The notes: generated by a model not told the origin, from the letters alone. Shown: positions 1 to 6,509, counted from the first letter of the stretch. The stretch is 7,870 nt of DNA from Nitrososphaera sp. (GCA_025929855.1 JAICPK010000036.1:1-7870); one strand, 5' to 3'. Numbers and translations: made by a program.

Positions 1-22
1 AACTGATAAACGCTCGTGATAT

Positions 23-322
23 TTAACTTACAATGGAGGATTGGTGGAGTGCAGTATAGACTATTATCATGAATGTAAGCAGCAGAAATATAAACGGCAT
101 GATGCCCTCTGTTGCAACTTTTTTGCGCTTGTCCCTTGGCACATTCTTTGCTATTCGCTTGCCAATTCCAAGCGAGGCTAAATAGAATACCATTCCGACA
201 AATATGGCAGTGACTACTGATGTGTATTGATCGAACTCTACTGGTATGACAATGCCGGCGACGATGCCTGCGGCCACACCCACTAGAGCACGCATGTAGT
301 AGAGCCTTTCAAATATGTCCAA
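23..322 (-). CDS. Small three-helix membrane protein, EMC6-like (putative)
   Basis: 99-residue protein with three predicted membrane helices: about residues 10-29, 33-53 and 73-92. A basic loop (GKRIAKNVPRDKRKK, about 54-68) separates helices 2 and 3. Size, topology, the Arg-Ala-Leu...AGI pattern at the start of helix 1 and the Lys/Arg-rich segment before helix 3 resemble EMC6, the three-helix core subunit of the eukaryotic ER membrane protein complex. That complex inserts membrane proteins together with the Oxa1/YidC-family subunit EMC3. The comparison is by eye and from memory, so function is inferred. The start is uncertain: the first codon is TTG at 322, while an ATG at 295 would remove nine residues and still keep helix 1. 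An AAAGG motif lies nine bases before that ATG. It is divergent from rqcH and the only minus-strand gene. Alternative: a lineage-specific membrane protein of unknown role. Confidence 0.62.
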   Translation of the reverse strand: MDIFERLYYMRALVGVAAGIVAGIVIPVEFDQYTSVVTAIFVGMVFYLASLGIGKRIAKNVPRDKRKKVATEGIMPFIFLLLTFMIIVYTALHQSSIVS

Positions 323-525
323 TATCGCGTTTTGTGGTTAAATTGGAGCCAGTAAAATGCCTTGCGGCTGTGTTGCTGTTCTGATACCCATACCACAAAA
401 TTTTTGCTCTTCATTAGATAGAAAGATAAGTAACATTACTGAGGGTTAGAATTACATTCAAATTTTTCTCTCTCCATTATTTTCAGTTGTTTAATATTTG
501 TGGCCTGCCATTACTATCTTTTGTC
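323..525. promoter_or_regulatory. Divergent intergenic region between EMC6-like gene and rqcH
   Basis: About 200 bases between two divergent genes, so it should carry both promoters. It is AT-rich, with a pyrimidine tract at about 463-475. A TATA-like element faces rqcH (described separately). On the minus strand, AT-rich stretches occur near 338-344 (AATTTAA) and just inside the TTG start (CATATTT), but neither is convincing enough to call separately. I see no tRNA, structured RNA or small gene here. Confidence 0.45.
489..498 (+). promoter_or_regulatory. TATA-like element for rqcH
   Basis: The AT-rich stretch GTTTAATATT is centred near 494. Archaeal transcription starts about 25-27 bases downstream of the TATA centre, which predicts a start near 519-522, only a few bases before the ATG at 526. 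This near-leaderless arrangement fits the preferred rqcH start, and it would place a TTG start at 487 upstream of the transcript. There is no visible Shine-Dalgarno motif before 526. Called from sequence pattern only. Confidence 0.4.
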
Positions 526-2589
526 ATGGAGCTATCCAGCATCGAGTTACGGTACCTGGTCAATGAGATTAGAAGCAGAGTAATTAGTAGCTCCTCAGGA
601 TATTATGTAAGCAGTATCAATGCCATAACAAAAAGCTCCCTCTTTCTGAGGCTTCACCATCCCATGCATGAAGATATCATGTTAGTTCTCTCAACAAGAG
701 GGCTCTGGATCACAAGGCGGATGTTCAAACCTGTGGAAGAGAACAACAGTCTTGAGAAGATTGCTCAAAAAGAGATTGAGCGCGCTAGACTGGAATTAAT
801 AGAGCAGGTAGGAAGTGAGCGTATTGTCACACTAAAATTTCGGCACCCAGATGGAAAGGTAAGAATCATAGTTGGAGAGTTCTTTGGTAACGGCAACATC
901 ATAATTTGCAACGAAATTATGCATATAATTGGGATCCTCAATCCAATACAAGTAAGGCATAGAACCCTCAGTGTCGGCCTACGCTACGTATATCCTCCGG
1001 CAAGAGGCGTCGACGTCTTCAATATTACACTTGACCAGATGCGCTCTCTGAGAGATGCAGCTAAGAACCTCGATGTGCTGAGATGGATTGGCCGAAATAT
1101 CTCTATGCCAAAAAAATTTGTCGAAGAGGTTATCAAACGTGCAGGCGTCCAAGTCGACAAAAATGCTGCACAATTATCTGACGATGAGGTAAGTAAGATT
1201 TACGATACTATCAAGAACATTGCAAATGAGGTCAGTACTGGGGGCAAGAACCACGAGCCGATTGTGATCATACTAAATGACAAGCCTCAGGAAGCACTGC
1301 CAATAATAACACAAGAAGCAGCGAATGCTGCAAAGATGATCAAGGAGAACAACGTCAAAAGGGTTCCATCGTATATGGATGCAGTTGATGAAGTGCTGAG
1401 CAGCGAAATCATGGATATAGGACGCAGCAGCAGGACAGTCGAGCTAGACAGGCAAATCGCAGTACTTGAGCATGACCTAGAAGAGCAGAATAAAGCCAAA
1501 GAAACTGTACTGCAAAAAGCGGCTGCTATACGTAAGCTGGCAAGCGAATTGATGGCGCTTTCTTACCATGGAAGTAACGGAATCGCTGACGTGCTTTCGA
1601 AGCACTCTGCGTCATTAGTCACAGAAAAGGGCATCAAATACATTGAAGTAGCAGGCGAGCAGGTTAAGATGCAGCCAAGCCTTGCCAAAGCAAGCTCCAT
1701 GCTTTTCGCAAGAGCAAAAGAAATGGAGCGGGGCAATACATCAATAGAAGAGGCTCGTGCTAAGATTCTTGAGCAGATTGGAAAATTAAGGAGCGAGACT
1801 GCGGCTATACACAAAAAAGTTATTGTGAAAGAGCACATCTCTAGAGAGTGGTACGAGCGCTACCGATGGTTTATCACCACTGATGGCCTCTTGGTAATTG
1901 GCGGCCGTGATGCATCATCCAATTCTGCATTAATACGTAAGCATTTGACAGAGCACGATATTGTTTTTCATGCTGAAGTTCACGGCTCACCATTTTTTAT
2001 TATAAAAAATGCCGCGAATTTTGCAGCAACCCAAGAAGGCACAATTGATTCATCCTTACATCAGGTTGCACAGGCTACCATCTCATTTAGCAGGGCGTGG
2101 AAGGATGGGCTCTCTAGCGCTGACGCATACTGGGTTATGGCAGAGCAGGTGAAAAAGGGAGCGCCAACAGGTCAGTTCTTACCAAAGGGCTCGTTTGTAA
2201 TAGAGGGCAAACGCAATTACATCAAAGGAGTAGAGTTAAGGCTTGCAATAGGCATCATGCAATTGAATAACAGAGAAACCCTTCTCTGTGGGCCGGAGGA
2301 AGCAATAAAGAAACGCTCGATCTTTTATGGAGTGCTACTGCAGGGAGGCATGGATCCAATGAATGCTGCAAAGAAGGTCAAGTCAGAATTTGTAAGAATA
2401 GCTGGTGACAATATCAAAATTGCAGAATCAATCAAATACATAAGCCTTGACGAATTTGTAAGAGCATTGCCAACAGGTCAATCCCGGTTATCTTTCACTG
2501 TGAGGGGTCAACAGCAGCTACTGCAAGAGGCATCATCATCATCATCGTCGTCGTCGTCGTCAGTTGCTGTAGAATCAGGTGACAAATAA
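526..2589 (+). CDS. rqcH: RqcH/NEMF-family ribosome quality control protein (NFACT)
   Basis: 687-residue NFACT protein. The family binds 50S/60S subunits carrying stalled peptidyl-tRNA and, in bacteria and eukaryotes, adds C-terminal Ala or Ala/Thr tails. Domains: NFACT-N at about 1-165 (ending in the typical YVYPPARG at 154-161), HhH at about 170-235 (core NISMPKKFVEEVIKRAG), coiled coils flanking about 300-435, and NFACT-R (formerly DUF814) at about 440-580. NFACT-R is the clearest part: YRWFITTDG, VIGGRDASSN and DIVFHAEVHGSP. The start at ATG 526 was chosen over TTG 487 because MELSSIELRYLVNEI matches family N-termini and a TATA-like element lies at the right distance. Oddities: the positions matching yeast Rqc2 D9 and the D98-R99 pair appear to be E7 and E98-R99, no LRKH-type motif is visible before the latter, and the protein ends with ten serines (670-679) and VAVESGDK. 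No NFACT-C domain is visible. Family assignment is firm; tailing activity is not shown. Confidence 0.95.
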   Translation: MELSSIELRYLVNEIRSRVISSSSGYYVSSINAITKSSLFLRLHHPMHEDIMLVLSTRGLWITRRMFKPVEENNSLEKIAQKEIERARLELIEQVGSERIVTLKFRHPDGKVRIIVGEFFGNGNIIICNEIMHIIGILNPIQVRHRTLSVGLRYVYPPARGVDVFNITLDQMRSLRDAAKNLDVLRWIGRNISMPKKFVEEVIKRAGVQVDKNAAQLSDDEVSKIYDTIKNIANEVSTGGKNHEPIVIILNDKPQEALPIITQEAANAAKMIKENNVKRVPSYMDAVDEVLSSEIMDIGRSSRTVELDRQIAVLEHDLEEQNKAKETVLQKAAAIRKLASELMALSYHGSNGIADVLSKHSASLVTEKGIKYIEVAGEQVKMQPSLAKASSMLFARAKEMERGNTSIEEARAKILEQIGKLRSETAAIHKKVIVKEHISREWYERYRWFITTDGLLVIGGRDASSNSALIRKHLTEHDIVFHAEVHGSPFFIIKNAANFAATQEGTIDSSLHQVAQATISFSRAWKDGLSSADAYWVMAEQVKKGAPTGQFLPKGSFVIEGKRNYIKGVELRLAIGIMQLNNRETLLCGPEEAIKKRSIFYGVLLQGGMDPMNAAKKVKSEFVRIAGDNIKIAESIKYISLDEFVRALPTGQSRLSFTVRGQQQLLQEASSSSSSSSSSVAVESGDK
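2533..2562 (+). repeat. Compound trinucleotide microsatellite (TCA)4(TCG)5TCA
   Basis: Ten consecutive in-frame serine codons near the 3' end of rqcH, arranged as four TCA, five TCG and one TCA. The blockwise codon use points to slipped-strand expansion rather than selection at single codons. It encodes Ser670-Ser679 of the RqcH tail. Gains or losses of three bases would change only the tail length, not the reading frame. Confidence 0.95.
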
Positions 2590-2705
2590 GATGTTAGTGA
2601 AAACATCAAAAAGTATAGAGATTAAGTAGGAGACCATCATGTGATGAGTCTCAACATATGTAGATAGGCGCGAGAATCTTTCAATAATGAAACAGCAGTT
2701 CGCGC
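2590..2705 (+). other. Cluster of three potential RNA hairpins after rqcH
   Basis: Three inverted repeats occur in a row directly after the rqcH stop codon. Hairpin 1 (2590-2607) pairs GATGTT with AACATC around a six-base loop. Hairpin 2 (2630-2652) pairs GAGACCATC with GATG-A-GTCTC, a nine-pair stem with one bulged A and an ATGT loop. Hairpin 3 (2668-2705) pairs GCGCGA with TCGCGC and encloses an inner TTTCA/TGAAA stem with an ATAA loop. None is followed by a U tract, so they are not classic intrinsic terminators. They could be a structured 3' UTR that protects the end, a processing signal or a small RNA. The pairing is seen directly; any function is inferred. Confidence 0.4.
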
Positions 2706-2753
2706 AGAAGGAAAAAACGAGAGTAAAGATAGAATCTGAGCAATAGATATAAT

Positions 2754-2766
2754 AATTATATATATA
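2754..2766 (+). promoter_or_regulatory. Strong TATA box upstream of CBS/Mut7-C operon
   Basis: ATTATATATATAA is the best TATA-like match in the window, centred near 2760. It predicts transcription starting near 2786 and a leader of about 46 bases before the GTG at 2832. A weaker TAATTAAA element at 2801-2808 would place a start almost exactly at that GTG, giving a leaderless transcript. Either would serve the CBS/Mut7-C pair. No Shine-Dalgarno motif is obvious before 2832. Confidence 0.5.
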
Positions 2767-2831
2767 ACGCCACATTTTTTTCCAGTGAATATCAGATAAG
2801 TAATTAAAGGCAGAAATCCGAATACTTTTTC

Positions 2832-3434
2832 GTGGTAAAGAAGCCAGTCAGAGAACATACCGATGCACATATGACTACTAGAGTACTTGTTAGGGACATC
2901 ATGAACAGCCCGGTTGTTTCTGCATCTCCTAATGATACCATCCATGATATTGCAAAAAAGATGAAGGAAGAAAATATTGGAAGTATAATCATTATAGAGA
3001 AGGAAAAGCCAGTTGGCATCGTCACTGATTGGGACATTGTTTCTAAGGCCATAGTCAATGACACTAAGCCAAGCCAGATAAAGGCAAAGGATGTAATGAA
3101 GGAGCTCTATACGATAGAAAGTGAGGAGAGTATTACAGAGGCTGCTCGCTTGCTACGCAAGCATAACATCAAGCGTCTTGGTGTGGTCTACAAGAACAGA
3201 CTTGTCGGTATTATTTCCTCTTCAGACGTCATTGCAGTAACTCCTGATCTTGTAGAGATAGTATCTGAAAAAGCTACCATCATCAGAGGGGAGCTTGGCA
3301 TAGCTCGCTCTGCCAGCAACGTATCCGGATTTTGCGACCAATGTGGTGAGTGGTCAGACCTTTTACAGTATGAAGAGGGCACATTCATTTGTGAGGTCTG
3401 CAGGGGCGAATCGTCTAGTGCTGGAGGCGCGTAG
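2832..3434 (+). CDS. Two-CBS-domain protein with C-terminal zinc ribbon
   Basis: 200-residue soluble protein. CBS domain 1 (about 20-72) starts at VRDIMNSPVVS and ends at the GIVTDWDIV motif (62-70). CBS domain 2 (about 85-138) starts at AKDVMKELYTI and ends at GIISSSDVI (126-134). These G-h-x-T/S-x-x-D motifs belong to the site where paired CBS domains bind adenine nucleotides such as AMP, ATP or SAM. A short zinc ribbon follows with C168-x2-C171 and C187-x2-C190, then a Ser/Gly tail. There is no enzymatic domain, so it is probably a ligand-sensing regulator; the ligand cannot be read from sequence. The start is GTG at 2832; an in-frame ATG at 2871 (MTTRVLVRDIM) is a realistic alternative, because the CBS fold begins just after it. 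Its 3' end overlaps the Mut7-C gene by 17 bases, suggesting coupled translation and a shared role. Confidence 0.9.
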   Translation: MVKKPVREHTDAHMTTRVLVRDIMNSPVVSASPNDTIHDIAKKMKEENIGSIIIIEKEKPVGIVTDWDIVSKAIVNDTKPSQIKAKDVMKELYTIESEESITEAARLLRKHNIKRLGVVYKNRLVGIISSSDVIAVTPDLVEIVSEKATIIRGELGIARSASNVSGFCDQCGEWSDLLQYEEGTFICEVCRGESSSAGGA

Positions 3435-4023
3435 TGTAACTTTTCTTGCCGATGCGATGCTGGGAAACATCGCCCGCAAGCTACGCATTTTTGGATTTGA
3501 TACGTTATATATGGCCCAGGCTCATGACGACGAAATCTTAAGGACAGGCATCAAGCAGGACCGAGTGATCTTAACTGCGGACAAGGAGCTATTCAAGCGA
3601 ATAGTCAAGGTTGGCGCGCGCGGCGTCCTAGTAAGTGCTGGCGCAAGCGAGCTTGAAGACTTGGTACATATTCTTACTGAGAATGGAATAACATCCATCG
3701 GTATGAACGGTGTTGGCTCACGATGTTCGGTATGTAATGGGCACTTGGAGAAAAGGACCTCGGATCAGGTGAAAAATGATGATGGTTGTAATAATAATAA
3801 TAATAATGATGATGATGATGATGTCATTGTACCAGATAAGGTTATAGCATGCCATAAGCAGTTTTTCCAATGTATTGCATGCGGCAAGATATACTGGGAA
3901 GGAGGCCATCTTAAGCGAATAAGAGCTCTTGTCCGAAACCTAGATGCTAAGCTTGTTGGCAGGGACTGTACTACGACGAGTACCATTCCATCCTATGGAG
4001 ATAGTTCTGCGTCAAAAGGTTAA
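3418..4023 (+). CDS. Mut7-C RNase-domain (PIN-like) protein with zinc ribbon
   Basis: 201 residues from GTG 3418. The Mut7-C domain (PF01927), a PIN-like fold predicted to be a metal-dependent RNase, spans about 7-100. It opens with FLADAMLGNIARKLRIFGFDT and carries acidic candidates D12, D37-D38-E39 and D55/E57 (LTADKEL). The family zinc ribbon follows: C103-x2-C106 (SRCSVCNG) and C152-x2-C155 (FQCIACGKIYWEGGHL). Between these cysteine pairs is an insertion with six Asn (125-130) and five Asp (131-135) made by a microsatellite. The frame is open upstream to an ATG at 3343, but family similarity begins near the GTG, and a 3343 start would overlap the CBS gene by 92 bases. GTG 3418 overlaps its stop by 17 bases, with AGGGG about 11 bases ahead. 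The Ser/Thr-rich C-terminal tail is unassigned. Substrate unknown. Confidence 0.88.
   Translation: MLEARSVTFLADAMLGNIARKLRIFGFDTLYMAQAHDDEILRTGIKQDRVILTADKELFKRIVKVGARGVLVSAGASELEDLVHILTENGITSIGMNGVGSRCSVCNGHLEKRTSDQVKNDDGCNNNNNNDDDDDVIVPDKVIACHKQFFQCIACGKIYWEGGHLKRIRALVRNLDAKLVGRDCTTTSTIPSYGDSSASKG
3790..3822 (+). repeat. Compound trinucleotide microsatellite (AAT)6(GAT)5
   Basis: Six AAT codons are followed by five GAT codons, in frame in the Mut7-C gene, encoding six Asn then five Asp. The two pure blocks differ by one transition at codon position 1, which suggests a point change followed by slippage expansion. It lies in the loop between the two cysteine pairs of the zinc ribbon, where added length is least likely to break the fold. 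On the opposite strand the same repeat gives runs of isoleucine or serine codons in spurious open frames. Confidence 0.95.
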
Positions 4024-4026
4024 AAT
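4019..4026 (+). promoter_or_regulatory. TATA-like element for ATP synthase operon
   Basis: GTTAAAAT spans the stop codon of the Mut7-C gene and is centred near 4023. It predicts transcription starting around 4048-4051, leaving a leader of less than ten bases before the atpE ATG at 4058. No clear Shine-Dalgarno motif precedes atpE, which fits a short-leader transcript. Read-through from the upstream pair remains possible, since only 34 bases separate the genes. Confidence 0.35.
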
Positions 4027-4057
4027 TCCCTGAGAAGATGGAACACAATTAGATTAG

Positions 4058-4681
4058 ATGAGTTCAAATTCTGCTTTAGAACACACGATTGGCAAGGTTT
4101 TGGTTCAAAAGGAAGCTGAACTGATTTCTCAAATAGATTCTGCTTACCAAGAGTCGCTTGACAACCTTGAATCTTCTCGGGGCAAGCTTGAAGCCGAGCG
4201 CACAAGGATAGTCGAGGCTGCAAGAAAGCAAGCTGAGAACCTTAGGCGTCAGATTATTGGATCAGCAAGACTTGCAGCGCGCAACCAAGAGCTTATGACA
4301 ATTGAAAATGCTGTAAATAAAGCCTTTGAAGAGGCCAAAAAAAAGCTGCAAGCCTCAAGTAGCACGGATGCTTACAAGGAGTTGTTAAAGCGCATGGTTG
4401 AAGAAAGTATTTCAGCTGTTGGAGGATCGAATGCAGTTATCATAGAGTGCAACAAAAATGATGTGGAGCTTGTAAGGAGGGTGGTGTCGGAATTACAGGA
4501 CAGCGGTAAGGTGCAGCAGACGGCAAGAGTGTCGGACCAGTATATTGATGTGCTTGGAGGTATTAGAATAAAATCGTCAGATGGCACAATGACATACGAC
4601 AATACTCTTGATTCCCGTATTGAGCGACTCAAACCTTTAATAAGGAAAAACATTGCCCAGATGCTAAGAGGAGTGGAATAA
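4058..4681 (+). CDS. atpE: A-type ATP synthase subunit E (peripheral stalk)
   Basis: 207 residues, slightly longer than the usual 185-200 for the family. Subunit E pairs with subunit H to form the peripheral stalk that holds the A3B3 head against the rotating core. The N-terminal half (about 8-100) is a long, highly charged Ala/Glu/Lys/Arg-rich helix expected to form a coiled coil. The C-terminal globular domain (about 104-207) carries the family signature: LGGIRIKSSDG (166-176) and DNTLDSRIERL (181-191). The start is ATG 4058; the ORF fits the family without extension. It lies three bases ahead of atpA, and its last codons contain the atpA Shine-Dalgarno motif. The symbol follows A/V-type naming and should not be confused with bacterial F-type atpE (subunit c). 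Confidence 0.95.
   Translation: MSSNSALEHTIGKVLVQKEAELISQIDSAYQESLDNLESSRGKLEAERTRIVEAARKQAENLRRQIIGSARLAARNQELMTIENAVNKAFEEAKKKLQASSSTDAYKELLKRMVEESISAVGGSNAVIIECNKNDVELVRRVVSELQDSGKVQQTARVSDQYIDVLGGIRIKSSDGTMTYDNTLDSRIERLKPLIRKNIAQMLRGVE
4668..4675 (+). promoter_or_regulatory. Ribosome binding site for atpA
   Basis: GAGGAGTG inside the last codons of atpE contains AGGAG, complementary to the archaeal 16S rRNA 3' end, and sits nine bases before the TTG start of atpA at 4685. It supports TTG as the real start, since no ATG or GTG in that frame is nearby and the protein N-terminus matches the family directly from this codon. Confidence 0.7.
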
Positions 4682-4684
4682 AAA

Positions 4685-6508
4685 TTGGTAGCAAAAGGGA
4701 GGATTGTTTGGATTAGTGGACCAGCAGTTAGGGCAGACGGCATGTCTACGGCAAAAATGTATGAAACTGTTGAGGTGGGCGAATCAAAGCTCATCGGCGA
4801 AGTAATCAGATTAACTGGCGACATTGCATTTATTCAGGTATATGAGTCCACATCTGGCTTAAAGCCAGGCGAGCCTGTTACAGGCACTGGCCAGCCACTT
4901 TCAGTGCTACTTGGCCCGGGAATCATTGGCAAGATCTATGATGGCATTCAAAGACCCTTGGATGAGATTGCAGCCAAATCGGGTGCTTACATTGGCAGAG
5001 GTGTGGTAACAAGCCCAGTTGACATGAAAAAGAAATATAGGTTTAAGCCCAGCCTAAAAAAAGATGACCAAGTAGGCCCTGGATCGATCCTGGGAACAGT
5101 AGAGGAAACACCTCTTTTGACTCACCGCATATTAGTTCCACCAAATCATCCTGGAGGTAAGATAACCGATATTGTAAGTGAGGGCGACTATGATATTGAA
5201 CACATAATTGCAACCACCGAAAAAGCTGGCAGCGAAAAAGTTCATCTAAAAATGTATCACAAGTGGCCCGTAAGGAAGCCAAGGCCGTATGCTGAGCGCT
5301 ACGACCCAACAGTCCCACTCGTGACAGGTCAGCGAGTCATTGACACCTACTTCCCTATTGCAAAGGGCGGAACCGGCGCAATTCCAGGTGGCTTTGGCAC
5401 AGGCAAGACTGTGACGTTGCACCAAATCGCCAAATGGGCAGACTCTAAGGTAGTAGTATACATTGGCTGCGGCGAACGCGGCAATGAAATGACAGAAGTG
5501 CTTGTCGAGTTCCCGCATCTTATTGACCCCCGATCCGGCCGGCCACTCATGGAGAGGACTGTGCTTGTAGCAAACACAAGTAATATGCCTGTGGCTGCAA
5601 GGGAAGCATCGATCTATACAGGCGTGACAATGGCAGAGTACTACCGCGATATGGGTTACGACGTTGTGCTTGTAGCTGACTCAACGAGTCGATGGGCGGA
5701 GGCACTCCGGGAAATGTCTGGACGTCTCGAAGAGATGCCTGCAGAGGAAGGCTACCCGTCGTACCTAGCTTCAAGGCTTGCAGAATTTTACGAGAGGGCA
5801 GGCAGGGTGAGGGCGCTTGGCTCTCCAGAAAGAGCTGGGTCTGTCACTCTGGTAGGCGCAGTTTCACCCTCAGGAGCAGATTTTACCGAGCCCGTGACAA
5901 CACACACTATCAGGTTCATCAAGACCTTTTGGGCGCTTGATACAAGGCTTGCATATTCAAGGCACTACCCCTCAATTAACTGGATGCAATCATATTCGGG
6001 CTATCTTGAGGACGTGAGCAAGTGGTGGAAGGAGAATGTGTCAGGCGAATGGTATGATCTCAGGGCGGAGTCGTACCATGTACTTCAGAGAGAAGACACT
6101 CTTAAAGAAATCGTCAGGCTGCTTGGCCCTGAGGCGCTGCCAGACGAAGAAAAGCTGGTGCTTGAAGTCGCGCGCATGGTCAAGATCGGCATTTTGCAGC
6201 AGAACTCTTTTGACAAGATAGACACGTACTGCAGCCCTCAAAAGCAAGTCAAGATGGTGGGATTGATGGTCAAGTTCTACAGGGAGGCACAAAAGGCACT
6301 GAAGGCAGGCATTCCGCTTTCAGATATTAGGGCAATGCCGATAATCCCAGCTTTGCTCAAATCAAAATTTGAGATACCAGAAGACCAGCTTAACAAATTT
6401 GACGAACTAGACAGACAGATAAATGAACAATTTCACAAAGCTGCAGCCGTAGGAGGAGAGGGTGCAACAGCAATGACAGAGAAGAAAGAGGCGGAGGTAG
6501 TTGCCTGA
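4685..6508 (+). CDS. atpA: A-type ATP synthase catalytic subunit A
   Basis: 607 residues, full length for the family (about 580-600) plus a short tail. It is the catalytic subunit that makes or hydrolyses ATP at the A/B interfaces of the cytoplasmic A3B3 head. Regions: N-terminal barrel (about 4-70), the non-homologous insert typical of A/V-type A subunits (about 110-190), nucleotide-binding core (about 210-435) and C-terminal helical domain (about 440-580). Seen directly: the P-loop GGFGTGKT (235-242), the catalytic glutamate E264 in CGERGNEM, Walker B DVVLVAD (326-332) followed by [11 protein letters not shown], and SINWMQSYS (430-438). The P-loop differs from the common archaeal GPFGSGKT. 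The start is TTG, backed by a good ribosome binding site. The last ~20 residues ([18 protein letters not shown]) are a low-complexity extension. It is three bases after atpE and one base before atpB. Confidence 0.98.
   Translation: MVAKGRIVWISGPAVRADGMSTAKMYETVEVGESKLIGEVIRLTGDIAFIQVYESTSGLKPGEPVTGTGQPLSVLLGPGIIGKIYDGIQRPLDEIAAKSGAYIGRGVVTSPVDMKKKYRFKPSLKKDDQVGPGSILGTVEETPLLTHRILVPPNHPGGKITDIVSEGDYDIEHIIATTEKAGSEKVHLKMYHKWPVRKPRPYAERYDPTVPLVTGQRVIDTYFPIAKGGTGAIPGGFGTGKTVTLHQIAKWADSKVVVYIGCGERGNEMTEVLVEFPHLIDPRSGRPLMERTVLVANTSNMPVAAREASIYTGVTMAEYYRDMGYDVVLVADSTSRWAEALREMSGRLEEMPAEEGYPSYLASRLAEFYERAGRVRALGSPERAGSVTLVGAVSPSGADFTEPVTTHTIRFIKTFWALDTRLAYSRHYPSINWMQSYSGYLEDVSKWWKENVSGEWYDLRAESYHVLQREDTLKEIVRLLGPEALPDEEKLVLEVARMVKIGILQQNSFDKIDTYCSPQKQVKMVGLMVKFYREAQKALKAGIPLSDIRAMPIIPALLKSKFEIPEDQLNKFDELDRQINEQFHKAAAVGGEGATAMTEKKEAEVVA
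6493..6498 (+). promoter_or_regulatory. Ribosome binding site for atpB
   Basis: GGAGGT in the last codons of atpA lies 11 bases before the ATG at 6510. It supports translation of atpB from the same transcript. It also argues against the in-frame TTG at 6501, which would leave only two bases of spacing. Confidence 0.65.
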
Positions 6509-6509
6509 G

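Noticed and set aside
487..525. Upstream TTG start for rqcH adding 13 residues
   Set aside because: The extra residues (MFNICGLPLLSFV) do not resemble family N-termini, and the likely TATA element overlaps this TTG, so it would lie outside the transcript.
2775..2781. Run of seven T residues as an archaeal terminator for rqcH
   Set aside because: It lies just downstream of the strongest TATA box in the window and around the predicted start of the next transcript, so termination there would be hard to combine with that promoter. A short T run alone is weak evidence.
3343..3417. ATG 3343 as start of the Mut7-C gene
   Set aside because: It would overlap the CBS gene by 92 bases within its conserved zinc ribbon coding region, and the added 25 residues show no family similarity. 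GTG 3418 fits better.
3718..3986. Minus-strand open frames with long isoleucine or serine runs
   Set aside because: They are the antisense reading of the (AAT)(GAT) microsatellite inside a well-supported plus-strand gene. They have no recognisable domain and no promoter of their own.
4372..4824. 150-codon minus-strand open frame opposite atpE and the atpA start
   Set aside because: It is a shadow across two certain genes, with a composition that mirrors their codon bias and no recognisable domain.
5692..5940. Plus-strand open frame inside atpA
   Set aside because: It is an out-of-frame reading of highly conserved atpA sequence; the Arg/Gly-rich product is typical of a frame shadow.
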